26,455 nucleotides of DNA, from assembly GCA_910584305.1 (NCBI GenBank), contig CAJTZW010000019.1:1-26455 (forward strand), written 5' to 3'. Positions 5,230 to 12,803 of the stretch are shown here, one piece after another. The notes below the pieces were generated by a model, which did no database searches, was not told the DNA's origin, and saw only the letters and a program-made list of their open reading frames with translations. The position numbers and the translations under genes are program-made. The first letter of the stretch is position 1. Every line of letters begins with the position of its first letter. The stretch is from an uncultured Bacilli bacterium. GTDB lineage: Bacteria > Bacillota_I > Bacilli_A > RF39 > UBA660.

Positions 5230-7755
5230 TTGAATTATGTAGTAAGTATGAATAAAGAGATAAAAGCTGTAGTAGAAGAACTATATGAAACATATAGATT
5301 TTTAAACTTGTCAGAAGAAGAGTTTGATGCCCAAGTTGTAAAGGGGGAGGGGTATCGCCAGGATAGTTTTACCCCATCTAATTTTAAAGACAAATTAACT
5401 GCTGTATTAGACCAATATACAAAAAAAGAATTAGAAGGAGAAAATGCGAATGTAGTATTAAATCGCTATATAAAGCAAAATCTAAAAGTACATAAATCCT
5501 CAAAGCAAAATGTAGAAGAACTAAACAAAATTGATGTTCTATATAATCATTTGAATATCCCTTTTGATATTGACACGGCTATAACGTTAATTCATGATAA
5601 TCAAATTATAATAGATATAATAGAAAATATAGTAGAAAATAATTTAAAGGTACTCGAAGAGAAAGGAATGAGTGGAATAACTGATTCCGCTTTTGTCATA
5701 ACCATTCTCAATACATATTGTGAGTTTCACAATATTCCAGTTTTAGGGATGGAAGCTAGTATTGTAGATGAGGAATTATCAGAAGGGTCTTTAGATGATA
5801 AATCTCTTGTAGAGAGTTTATCCACAAATGACTCAGTTCGTAAGTATTTAAATGAAATTGGTAATATTAAATTGTTGTCTACCGAAGAAGAAAAAAAACT
5901 CGGATCTCGTATTTTAAAAGGAGATGAACAAGCAAAAAAAGCTTTTATAGAAGCGAACTTGCGACTTGTGGTAAGTATAGCAAAGCGTTATGTTGATAGA
6001 GGTGTATCATTTCTTGATTTGATACAAGAAGGAAATATGGGTCTTATAACAGCAGTAGACAAATTTGATGTAAAAAAAGGATGTAAATTTTCTACATATG
6101 CGACTTGGTGGATTCGTCAAGCTGTTACTCGTGCGATTGCAGATAAAGCAAGAACGGTTCGGCTACCTATCTATATGGTAGAAATGATTAATAAGCTTAC
6201 TTGTATTCAAAAACAACTTGCTTTAGAATTAAATCGTAATCCTAGTGATGAAGAAGTTGCAAAAGAAATGAATATTCCTGTGCAGAGGCTTTATGAGATA
6301 TATAGTTTTATGAAGGAGACAGCGAGTTTAGAGACTCCAGTTGGGGAAAAAGAGGATACTTGTTTAGGGGATTTTATTCCTGATGAAAAAAATGTAAGTC
6401 CAGAAGACTCTATTATAAATGAGATGTTAAAAAATGACCTTAACCAGATGTTAGGGACACTTACAGAAAGAGAAGAAAAGGTAATTCGTTTGCGTTTTGG
6501 ATTAGATGATGGGAAACCAAAAACCTTGGAGGAAGTAGGGCAATTGTTTGGAGTTACTAGGGAACGTATTCGTCAAATTGAAGCAAAAACACTTCGTAAA
6601 TTAAGACACCCATCTCGTTCACGTAAATTAAAAGGATATCTAATAGATAGTCTCCCTAATCAAGATAAGTATAAAAAAAACAAAGTAGTAGAAACTTCCA
6701 ATAAATATAAGGCCTTGGCTAAAATAGAAGAACAAAATTTTATGGTGCAACTAGACACCCAACATGAACATATAGAACAGGAAGAAAAAGCTCAATTTTG
6801 GTGGAAGACTGAGAAAGTAACACATGATACTGCACAAGAAAGAAAAGTTCCAAAGAAAGAAATATCAACATCAGCGGAGCAGGAAAATATAAACAAGGAT
6901 GCAGTTAGTGCAACAAATGGTGTACAAAAAGAAATGAAAGACAAACAAGGCAAGCCAACATATGGTGAAGCATTTCATAAACTCACTAGAAAACCAGAGA
7001 AAGCAATAATTGAAGGTTTCTCCGATGAAGATATAAAAGCTTTAAGTAAAGAATGTAATTTTAGTGATAAAGAATATACAATTGCAAACTATCGCTTTGG
7101 ATTAAATGAGGAAGTGAAATCGTTCAGACAAATTGGAGAAATACTAGGAATGGTTCCATCAAGTGTTTATTACATTAAAAAGAAAATTATAAAAAAACTA
7201 AAGAATGCAAAGTTAAAAGTGTCAACATCTATGGAGCAACTGGAGAGTCAAACTAGTAGTATAACTAAAAAGGTAGAGAATGATAGTAGTTCAATAAAAA
7301 GAAATAGAAGAAGGGAAAGAAAAAAGTCAATGAATCAAGAAAATGTGAGGGAAGATACCAAAGTAACAGGTGGGGTTGAAGTACAGCCTAAGGAATCAGA
7401 TATCATAAACGTAACTAAAGAGAAGATAGAACCTAGTACTCCAAAAGAATCCTATATAAATCCTAGGGATATACTAAATCATCTCGTTTTTAGAGAACAA
7501 GCGAAGACTTTATCAGGTAAGGAAGGTGTTATTATTCGATTAACAGTATTAAGTTCAGAAGAAAAGTCCTTCTCTATTGATGAAGTTGCTACTTTGCTAA
7601 AATTGGAAAGACAAGAGGTCATTCACATCATACAGCAATTTTATATAGGATGTAAAAAAATATTAAATGATATGATTGATGCTAAAATTGAGTCAGAATG
7701 CTCTATTCTTGAGGAAAAAGGGAGTGCATATGAGAAAAAAAGACAAAATAACTAG
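5230..7755 (+). CDS. RpoD/SigA-like sigma factor with a long C-terminal extension carrying extra region-4-like modules
   Basis: This 841-aa protein is far longer than a primary sigma factor (about 370 aa in Bacillus). Residues to about 185 hold the N-terminal domain shared with the previous gene; regions 1.2-2.4 follow. Region 3 is close to canonical (RTVRLPIYMVEMINKL), and a canonical region 4 (about 410-470; GVTRERIRQIEAKTLRKLRHPSRS) is where a normal RpoD would end. Another 370 residues follow: a charged linker, a second region-4-like HTH (about 596-664; IGEILGMVPSSVYYIKKKIIKKL), a second linker, and a third (about 748-818; VATLLKLERQEVIHIIQQF). The TTG start at 5230 is preferred for its GGGGTGAT spacing; ATG 5224 is the alternative. 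It may be the housekeeping sigma of this organism, although it is not next to dnaG. The following gene overlaps its end by 26 bp. Confidence 0.85.
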   Translation: MNYVVSMNKEIKAVVEELYETYRFLNLSEEEFDAQVVKGEGYRQDSFTPSNFKDKLTAVLDQYTKKELEGENANVVLNRYIKQNLKVHKSSKQNVEELNKIDVLYNHLNIPFDIDTAITLIHDNQIIIDIIENIVENNLKVLEEKGMSGITDSAFVITILNTYCEFHNIPVLGMEASIVDEELSEGSLDDKSLVESLSTNDSVRKYLNEIGNIKLLSTEEEKKLGSRILKGDEQAKKAFIEANLRLVVSIAKRYVDRGVSFLDLIQEGNMGLITAVDKFDVKKGCKFSTYATWWIRQAVTRAIADKARTVRLPIYMVEMINKLTCIQKQLALELNRNPSDEEVAKEMNIPVQRLYEIYSFMKETASLETPVGEKEDTCLGDFIPDEKNVSPEDSIINEMLKNDLNQMLGTLTEREEKVIRLRFGLDDGKPKTLEEVGQLFGVTRERIRQIEAKTLRKLRHPSRSRKLKGYLIDSLPNQDKYKKNKVVETSNKYKALAKIEEQNFMVQLDTQHEHIEQEEKAQFWWKTEKVTHDTAQERKVPKKEISTSAEQENINKDAVSATNGVQKEMKDKQGKPTYGEAFHKLTRKPEKAIIEGFSDEDIKALSKECNFSDKEYTIANYRFGLNEEVKSFRQIGEILGMVPSSVYYIKKKIIKKLKNAKLKVSTSMEQLESQTSSITKKVENDSSSIKRNRRRERKKSMNQENVREDTKVTGGVEVQPKESDIINVTKEKIEPSTPKESYINPRDILNHLVFREQAKTLSGKEGVIIRLTVLSSEEKSFSIDEVATLLKLERQEVIHIIQQFYIGCKKILNDMIDAKIESECSILEEKGSAYEKKRQNN
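5392..6116 (+). repeat. 725-bp perfect direct repeat, copy 2 (inside sigma gene)
   Basis: Identical to 3533-4257. Both copies are read in the same frame, so recombination between them would delete 1,859 bp and give an in-frame hybrid with the N-terminus of the first sigma and the C-terminus of the second. Confidence 0.95.
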
Positions 7756-8539
7756 TATAGATACAATTGCTAAACAAGTAAGAAATGCTTGTGAAGAACA
7801 GTTTAAAGGGTATCAACAATATTTACCTCTTCAATTTTATGATGACTTAGAAAACAAATTATCGAAAATTGATGTGTCAAATTCTGGCTTGTCTCCTATG
7901 ATATATTTAAAACAGGTAGCCAATAATCTTATATTAAAAAAGTTGAGTGAACTTGTAAGAAATGGTGACATTGCTCTTGAGATATATTTAATCGATCAGT
8001 ATTCTTCTTTACTTCGTACTACTATGCTTAAGATGGGGCACTCCATGATGGAATATCAGCAACATGGTGAGACAATATTGATGAATACCATTGAAACATA
8101 TAATGGAGAAATGCCTTTTGGAATTTACTTAGTACAGTGTATTAGAAATTTCAAAGCAAAAGAGGAAACTCCTCCTGAAGCAATAGCTGTAGCACCTGAA
8201 ATGAGTTTAGATGAAAGAATATCTGCATACCTACAAGAAAATCCTATCTCTTCTAGAAAGCCAGATTATATAGATGGACTATTTCATCAACTGAATGGAA
8301 TCGAAAAAATAGCTACACAGGATATTGAAAGAAATGAATTCTTATATGTAAAATATGGATATTATAAAGAAATATATTTTACTCTAGAAGAGGCAAGTGT
8401 GATTTTAAGACAAGATAAAAAAGTATTACAAGAATACTATAAAGAAAGTTTATTGCAACTAAAAGAAATTATAAGTAAATATATTGATGAAATAAGTGTA
8501 AACAGTTTACAAGGTGATTCAAAACAATATTATATATAA
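7730..8539 (+). CDS. Highly diverged sigma-70-like protein
   Basis: This 269-aa protein overlaps the preceding sigma gene by 26 bp and is surely co-transcribed with it. ATG 7730 follows GGGAG by 5 nt; an earlier in-frame ATG at 7676 has no such site. The middle (about 75-145) has the spacing of sigma region 2: a GD-containing helix, LIDQYSSLLR, and a YNGEMPFGIYLVQCIRN segment in place of the usual F(S)TYA-W-IR. The C-terminal part (about 200-255) resembles region 4 (FLYVKYGYYKEIYFTLEEASVILRQ split over two helices, then a recognition-like helix). Both are too diverged for a firm domain call. It could be a minimal alternative sigma factor, or a sigma mimic that binds core polymerase or the neighbouring sigma factors. 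Confidence 0.65.
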   Translation: MRKKDKITSIDTIAKQVRNACEEQFKGYQQYLPLQFYDDLENKLSKIDVSNSGLSPMIYLKQVANNLILKKLSELVRNGDIALEIYLIDQYSSLLRTTMLKMGHSMMEYQQHGETILMNTIETYNGEMPFGIYLVQCIRNFKAKEETPPEAIAVAPEMSLDERISAYLQENPISSRKPDYIDGLFHQLNGIEKIATQDIERNEFLYVKYGYYKEIYFTLEEASVILRQDKKVLQEYYKESLLQLKEIISKYIDEISVNSLQGDSKQYYI

Positions 8540-8569
8540 AAAAATTCCTATATTGTAGGAATTTTTTTC
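8538..8569. terminator. Bidirectional terminator between convergent genes
   Basis: AAAATTCCTA (8541-8550) and TAGGAATTTT (8556-8565) pair with a 5-nt loop, with A and T runs on the two sides. It serves the sigma-like gene and the convergent gene ending at 8589. Confidence 0.85.
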
Positions 8570-8588
8570 TGTAATTGATTGGTTTTTC

Positions 8589-9209
8589 CTAATTCTTCCT
8601 TAGCATTCGCCTCTTTACCTTATCCATTGCAAACTTTTCAATCGTATCGCCAAGAAAGTCAAGTTTTTCTGGATAACAAAAGATACCTCCATCAAATAAG
8701 CAACGTCTTTTTGGGTATTGATTGTATGTTAAGAAACGAATTGCCTCTTTACTAGAAATAGAATTTTCATCAGTCATGGTGGCAATCATAAAAGTTTCAG
8801 GATCTTTTTGCATGTCTAAAAACTGTTTTTCATAACAAGTAAGTATTTCTTTTGAATCTACCTCCACTGGGTCTACTTCCGAAATAGTACATGTTGGTTT
8901 TGCTGTTTTTGCTATGACTAGTTGCCTCTTATCAGTCTTTTCGCTATCATGATAAAAATAAGCATTTATATATGAATCTGAATCTTTTTGTGGAAAAGCA
9001 AAAAAATAAGTAGCTATATTAGATGAACCTTCAAATCCCACAAGAAAAGCTTCAATTTGATATGTTTTATCAAGTGTAACTGTTAACTGTTGCTCTAGTA
9101 AAGGAATTAGTTCACTAATTGAAAATTCAGCTTGCCGACTTAATGTACCTTGTAAGTCATTAAAAAATCCATATTGTGTATCTTCTTGCTTTGTATCTTT
9201 TATAAACAT
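8589..9209 (-). CDS. Hypothetical protein (206 aa)
   Basis: I do not recognise a family. The protein is soluble-looking, with no signal peptide or membrane segment. It starts with a polar stretch, has a mixed alpha/beta middle (VGFEGSSNIATYFFAFPQ near 58-75, then INAYFYHD), and ends in a basic helix (DKVKRRMLRKN). Three cysteines lie in the second half. ATG 9209 is preceded by AAAAGGCGAT at a normal distance. The gene has its own strong promoter (-10 at 9234-9239) and converges on the sigma island through a shared terminator. It lies divergently from the spoVA operon, but nothing in the sequence ties it to sporulation. Confidence 0.75.
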   Translation of the reverse strand: MFIKDTKQEDTQYGFFNDLQGTLSRQAEFSISELIPLLEQQLTVTLDKTYQIEAFLVGFEGSSNIATYFFAFPQKDSDSYINAYFYHDSEKTDKRQLVIAKTAKPTCTISEVDPVEVDSKEILTCYEKQFLDMQKDPETFMIATMTDENSISSKEAIRFLTYNQYPKRRCLFDGGIFCYPEKLDFLGDTIEKFAMDKVKRRMLRKN

Positions 9210-9233
9210 AAAATCGCCTTTTTTCCGTCCGCT

Positions 9234-9262
9234 ATTATATATGAAATTGAGTGATTTGTAAA
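9234..9262 (-). promoter_or_regulatory. Sigma-A promoter for the minus-strand gene ending at 8589
   Basis: Read on the minus strand: TTTACA (9257-9262), a 17-bp spacer, TATAAT (9234-9239), 24 bp before ATG 9209. Confidence 0.75.
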
Positions 9263-9315
9263 TAGTTCTGTATGAATTTCAAAATAAATTCCATAATAAG
9301 GTTAGGAGGAATTTT

Positions 9316-9762
9316 ATGGAAAAAAATAAATACAAGGCATTAGTAGAAAAACATACTCCAAAAGAAAACCGTTTATATAATGGCATGGTAGCATTTATTA
9401 TTGGTGGTTTAATGGGTATGCTAGGGAATTTTATATTAAATTTATACGCATATTATTTGGATATTCCTACCAAAGAGGCAGGAACATTTATGATTATAAC
9501 ACTTATATTTATAGGATGTTTACTAACTTGTTTTGGCTTTTTTGATAAGTGGGTTAACTTTGCTAAAGCAGGACTCATTGTTCCGATTACAGGTTTCGCA
9601 CACTCTATGATGAGTGCAGCACTCGATTATAGAAAAGAAGGAATGGTAACAGGAATTGGTGCGAATATGCTAAAGCTTGCAGGATCAGTCATCATCTTTG
9701 GTGTGGTTAGTGCATATGTGTTTGGACTGATTCGAATTCTATTATTTGGAGGGCAGATATGA
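9316..9762 (+). CDS. spoVAC: Stage V sporulation protein AC
   Basis: SpoVAC is an inner-membrane protein of the SpoVA channel that moves calcium-dipicolinate into the forming spore and out during germination. This 148-aa protein has the expected hydrophobic segments (about 26-48, 55-75, 83-100, 118-145) and the family hallmark GLIVPITGFAHSM near residues 89-101. ATG 9316 follows AGGAGG. It is the first of three genes joined by 4-bp ATGA overlaps, with spoVAD and spoVAE next, the minimal spoVA set also seen in clostridia. A SigG-like pair (TGTATG, 17 bp, CATAATA; 9269-9298) lies upstream, but its start point would fall inside the ribosome binding site, so it is not annotated. Confidence 0.93.
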   Translation: MEKNKYKALVEKHTPKENRLYNGMVAFIIGGLMGMLGNFILNLYAYYLDIPTKEAGTFMIITLIFIGCLLTCFGFFDKWVNFAKAGLIVPITGFAHSMMSAALDYRKEGMVTGIGANMLKLAGSVIIFGVVSAYVFGLIRILLFGGQI

Positions 9763-10748
9763 CATTTAAATATAAAAACGTATATATAAATGATACAGCA
9801 ACAGTTACAGGACCATACGAGAAAAAGGGCCCCCTACATAGCTATTTTGATAAAAGTTATGATGAACTTTATTTTGGAACCAAAACATGGGAGGATGCTG
9901 AAAGTAAACTCCTAGAAGAATCTGTAGATATGTTGCTTTCTAAAGTACATAAAACGAGATTTGATATTGATATGTTTATATCGGGAGATTTATTAAATCA
10001 AATTGTATCTTCTTCTTATGCAGCAAGTCGACTTGGAATACCATATATGGGAGTATATAGTGCTTGTGCAACGAGTGTAGAAGGACTTATTGTTGCTTCG
10101 AATATGATTGATACAAAACAAATTAAGAATTGTATTTGTAGTGTATCTTCCCATAATAATGCTGCAGAAAAACAATTTAGGTACCCAGTAGAATATGGAG
10201 GTCCAAAACCAAAAACGACTACATTTACGACAACAGGAGGAGCAAGTGCTTATTTAACAAATACCCCTACTGGAATCAAAGTGGAGTCAGCAACCGTAGG
10301 AATTGTACAAGATATGGGTATTAAAGATGCATACCATATGGGAGCTGTTATGGCACCAGCCTGTGCAGACACGATTTATAGACATTTAACAGAAACGAAA
10401 AGAAGTGCTAGTTACTATGATCTTATTTTAAGTGGTGATTTAGGAATTTATGGGAAAGAGATACTAAAAGACTTTATGAAAACAGAGTATGGGATTACCC
10501 TTGACAATTATGATGATACAGCAACAATGATTTACGATATAGACAATCAACCTGTATATGCAGGAGGTAGTGGACCAGCCTGTGCTCCGCTAGTTACATA
10601 TGGATATATCTTTGAAAAAATGAAAAAGAAAGAAATCAAGAAAGTACTTTTGGTAGCAACGGGAGCTCTTTTATCAACAACTATGGTCAATGAAAAACAC
10701 AGTATTCCAAGTATTGCGCATGCAATTGGTTTGGAGGTAATAGAATGA
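9759..10748 (+). CDS. spoVAD: Stage V sporulation protein AD
   Basis: SpoVAD is the dipicolinate-binding subunit of the SpoVA complex on the spore inner membrane; it has a thiolase/ketoacyl-synthase fold. This 329-aa protein is close to the usual length and shows YSACATSVEGL near residues 100-110 (the thiolase nucleophile region), FRYPVEYGGPKP near 140-151, TTTGGASAYL near 158-167, and a C-terminal GALLSTT segment. The start overlaps the spoVAC stop (ATGA), and the stop overlaps the spoVAE start in the same way, so all three are translationally coupled. TGA is read as a stop at both joints. Confidence 0.95.
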   Translation: MTFKYKNVYINDTATVTGPYEKKGPLHSYFDKSYDELYFGTKTWEDAESKLLEESVDMLLSKVHKTRFDIDMFISGDLLNQIVSSSYAASRLGIPYMGVYSACATSVEGLIVASNMIDTKQIKNCICSVSSHNNAAEKQFRYPVEYGGPKPKTTTFTTTGGASAYLTNTPTGIKVESATVGIVQDMGIKDAYHMGAVMAPACADTIYRHLTETKRSASYYDLILSGDLGIYGKEILKDFMKTEYGITLDNYDDTATMIYDIDNQPVYAGGSGPACAPLVTYGYIFEKMKKKEIKKVLLVATGALLSTTMVNEKHSIPSIAHAIGLEVIE

Positions 10749-11095
10749 TGTATTTAAATTCATTTTTATTCGCAGGATTTGTATGCTTAATAGGACAGAT
10801 AATTCTTGATAATACCAAATTAACTCCAGGACATGTGACGACTATTTTTGTAATCACAGGGGCATTCTTAGACATCTTTAGTATATATGATAAAATTGTA
10901 TTGTGGGCAGGTGGAGGAGCATTAGTGCCAATCACAAGCTTTGGACATCTACTCATTCATGGAGCCTTAGAAAAAGCCCAAGAATTTGGAATTATTGGAC
11001 TTGCTATGGGAATGTTTGATTTAACCGCCTCTGGAATTATCTCAGCAATTGTAATTTCATTCTTTTTATCACTTATCTTTAAACCCAAAGATTAG
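10745..11095 (+). CDS. spoVAE: Stage V sporulation protein AE (SpoVAEb type)
   Basis: This 116-aa integral membrane protein is the third part of the SpoVA dipicolinate channel. It has an N-terminal hydrophobic helix, LTPGHVTTIFVITGAFLD near residues 28-45, and GGALVPITSFGHLLIHGA near 58-75, the same signature that SpoVAC carries, as expected for these related subunits. ATG 10745 overlaps the spoVAD stop; ATG 10748 directly behind it is an equal alternative. No clear hairpin terminator follows. SpoVAA, VAB, VAEa and VAF are not in this operon, so it is a reduced version. Confidence 0.92.
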   Translation: MMYLNSFLFAGFVCLIGQIILDNTKLTPGHVTTIFVITGAFLDIFSIYDKIVLWAGGGALVPITSFGHLLIHGALEKAQEFGIIGLAMGMFDLTASGIISAIVISFFLSLIFKPKD

Positions 11096-11128
11096 ATGTA
11101 AAACAATTGTAAAAAAAATGTGAATATA

Positions 11129-11157
11129 TTGAGTTACGAAGAAAACAGTGGTATCCT
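11129..11157 (+). promoter_or_regulatory. Possible promoter of the small coiled-coil gene
   Basis: TTGAGT (11129-11134), a 17-bp spacer and TATCCT (11152-11157), 20 bp before ATG 11178. Both hexamers are imperfect. Confidence 0.35.
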
Positions 11158-11177
11158 ATATATGGGAGGAAACATTT

Positions 11178-11402
11178 ATGGATAGAGAAGTAAGGGATCT
11201 ACTATATAGTATGGATCAAAAGATGAATGAGATGATGTATAAAATCGATGCATTAGAAAAAGAAAATAAAGATTTAAAATTACACATAGTTTCAATGCAT
11301 CCTGCTTATTCAGAAGAAGAAAGAAATGTTGCTGTAGAACAAATTTTAACAAACAAACAACTAGAAGAAAACAGTGAAAAAGCAGCATCTGCATTTTTAT
11401 AA
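11178..11402 (+). CDS. Small coiled-coil protein (74 aa)
   Basis: The family is unknown. Residues about 3-40 form a charged amphipathic helix with hydrophobic residues in heptad-like spacing (LLYSMDQKMNEMMYKIDALE), likely a short coiled coil; a second helix (about 50-74) is rich in Glu, Asn and Lys. There is no membrane segment. ATG 11178 follows GGGAGGAAA at a good distance; an earlier in-frame ATG at 11148 has no such site. It lies 82 bp after spoVAE on the same strand with a possible promoter of its own, and ends in a bidirectional terminator shared with uvsE. Confidence 0.7.
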   Translation: MDREVRDLLYSMDQKMNEMMYKIDALEKENKDLKLHIVSMHPAYSEEERNVAVEQILTNKQLEENSEKAASAFL

Positions 11403-11430
11403 AATTACCCTTATGAGTAATTTTATTTTG
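11401..11430. terminator. Bidirectional terminator between small gene and uvsE
   Basis: AAAATTAC (11401-11408) and GTAATTTT (11417-11424) form an 8-bp stem with an 8-nt loop and T- or A-rich flanks on both sides. It lies between convergent genes and overlaps the uvsE stop codon. Confidence 0.7.
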
Positions 11431-12367
11431 TATTAAAACTGGTATCATCTAAAAATTCATAATTTGTTTTATACTTAAGTTCACGAACTAGTTTGAATAG
11501 TGCTTCATCTTTAGCTTTGGCTTCTAGCATGATATCAACATCTACATAATATTTTTTTAGTATATCTAGAAAGGCAATAAAAGAAGAACTATCAATGTAA
11601 TCATGATGACTTCGGAATTCTTTTTTTAACTTACTTTTTGGGGAAGAAAAATGCATTTTAGGTGTTTTATCATGCCAAGTACGGAGAATTCGGGGTAGTA
11701 ATGGGGTAAGTTCTTCATTATGATTACAGATATAGTGATGGTAATCGAGTACACAAGGTATATTTAATGTCTCGCAGATGTTTAAAACATCCTCAATCAT
11801 AAATACTTTATCATCATTTTCAAGTGCTATCATTTTTTGAATTTCCATAGGTAATTTATAAAAATTATGAACAAAACGAGTCATTGCTGCTTTTTTACCT
11901 CCAGCAGAACTACCTACATGTAGTAAAATAAGAGGGTTTTCCACAGGAAAAATCTGTAACAGTTTAGCATGGTACTCTAAAATTTCCACAGTATTTTTTA
12001 CAACAGTAGGGCTCATGCTATTTAATACACAGTATTGATTGGGATGAAAGTCCACACGCATATTAGAATCTTTTATCAAATTTCCAATTTCTTTATATAA
12101 ATCTTTATATGGTGTAATATAATCAAAATGGACTTCATTATGTGTAGCAAGTGGAATCATAGCAGACGATAGTCTATAAAAATGGATGTTATTCTTAATA
12201 TTATATAAAATAATTTCTTTTAAATCATTAAGATTCGATAATATTACATGATATAGCTTTTCCTCCTTATTTTGTAGATTTTTATATATAGAATACGATA
12301 GCGAACTAGAAGAAGTAATATTTTCTAATGTTTTTGAAATAGCCACATAGCCGAGATTGATTTTCAT
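11423..12367 (-). CDS. uvsE: UV DNA damage endonuclease UvsE
   Basis: UvsE nicks DNA 5' to UV photoproducts, an excision pathway independent of UvrABC and common in spore formers. This 314-aa protein has the TIM-barrel fold with its metal ligands in order: the opening LGYVAIS, then RLSSAMIP, DFHPNQ, LLHVGSSAGGKK, ALENDD, CVLDYHHYIC, KMHFSSP, and the HHDYI and MLEAKAKD segments near the C-terminus. All expected His, Glu and Asp positions are present, so it should be active. ATG 12367 is preceded by GGTGAT, the local ribosome binding motif; the longer frame from a TTG at 12379 would start upstream of that motif. It is transcribed toward the spoVA operon. Confidence 0.92.
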   Translation of the reverse strand: MKINLGYVAISKTLENITSSSSLSYSIYKNLQNKEEKLYHVILSNLNDLKEIILYNIKNNIHFYRLSSAMIPLATHNEVHFDYITPYKDLYKEIGNLIKDSNMRVDFHPNQYCVLNSMSPTVVKNTVEILEYHAKLLQIFPVENPLILLHVGSSAGGKKAAMTRFVHNFYKLPMEIQKMIALENDDKVFMIEDVLNICETLNIPCVLDYHHYICNHNEELTPLLPRILRTWHDKTPKMHFSSPKSKLKKEFRSHHDYIDSSSFIAFLDILKKYYVDVDIMLEAKAKDEALFKLVRELKYKTNYEFLDDTSFNTK

Positions 12368-12419
12368 AGGAATCACCAATTATAGTATGTAAGAAAATAA
12401 AAAAAATATAAATTTATGT

Positions 12420-12448
12420 TTGCAAATTTCAAAAATATAGTATATAAT
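12420..12448 (+). promoter_or_regulatory. Sigma-A promoter of the 99-aa membrane protein gene
   Basis: TTGCAA (12420-12425), a 17-bp spacer and a perfect TATAAT (12443-12448), 24 bp before GTG 12473. Confidence 0.75.
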
Positions 12449-12472
12449 TACTTCTGCGAGGTTAGATGAAAA

Positions 12473-12772
12473 GTGAAAGAAAATGGAATAGAAGAAAAAA
12501 CAACTGAAATAGTACTACAAAAGGGAAAGGCAAGAATAAATAGAAACCGAATGCTTACGTTATCACTAGGATGTACCTTGATAGATTGGTATGCAATGAA
12601 TCATATTGAATCTCCTACTACGGATCAGAAAACATTTATGGCATCAATGGGAGTAGTGATAGTTGCATCATTTGTACAGTCCTTAATAGATCATCATAGA
12701 ATGAATCTTTTGGAAGAGGAGTATCAAGAAATTCAAAGCAAATCTTGCCAGAAAGTGAAGACTTTGCTGTAA
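12473..12772 (+). CDS. Small membrane protein of unknown function (99 aa)
   Basis: I do not recognise a family. A basic, polar N-terminus (about 1-26) is followed by two moderately hydrophobic stretches (about 27-43 and 58-74) that may form a hairpin in the membrane, then an acidic helical tail (LLEEEYQEIQSK). The start is GTG 12473, with GAGGT about 10 nt upstream; an ATG at 12465 is out of frame. It has a good promoter and lies between uvsE (divergent) and smc, which has its own promoter. Confidence 0.65.
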   Translation: MKENGIEEKTTEIVLQKGKARINRNRMLTLSLGCTLIDWYAMNHIESPTTDQKTFMASMGVVIVASFVQSLIDHHRMNLLEEEYQEIQSKSCQKVKTLL

Positions 12773-12803
12773 GAAAATTATAGATTAGATTTTATATAAA
12801 ACA

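Noticed and set aside
9269..9298. SigG-like promoter before spoVAC (TGTATG, 17 bp, CATAATA)
   Set aside because: The hexamers fit, but transcription would start inside the AGGAGG site and leave almost no leader. Not annotated as a feature.
10687..10956. 89-codon minus-strand frame across the spoVAD-spoVAE joint
   Set aside because: It is a shadow of two conserved genes joined by an ATGA overlap.
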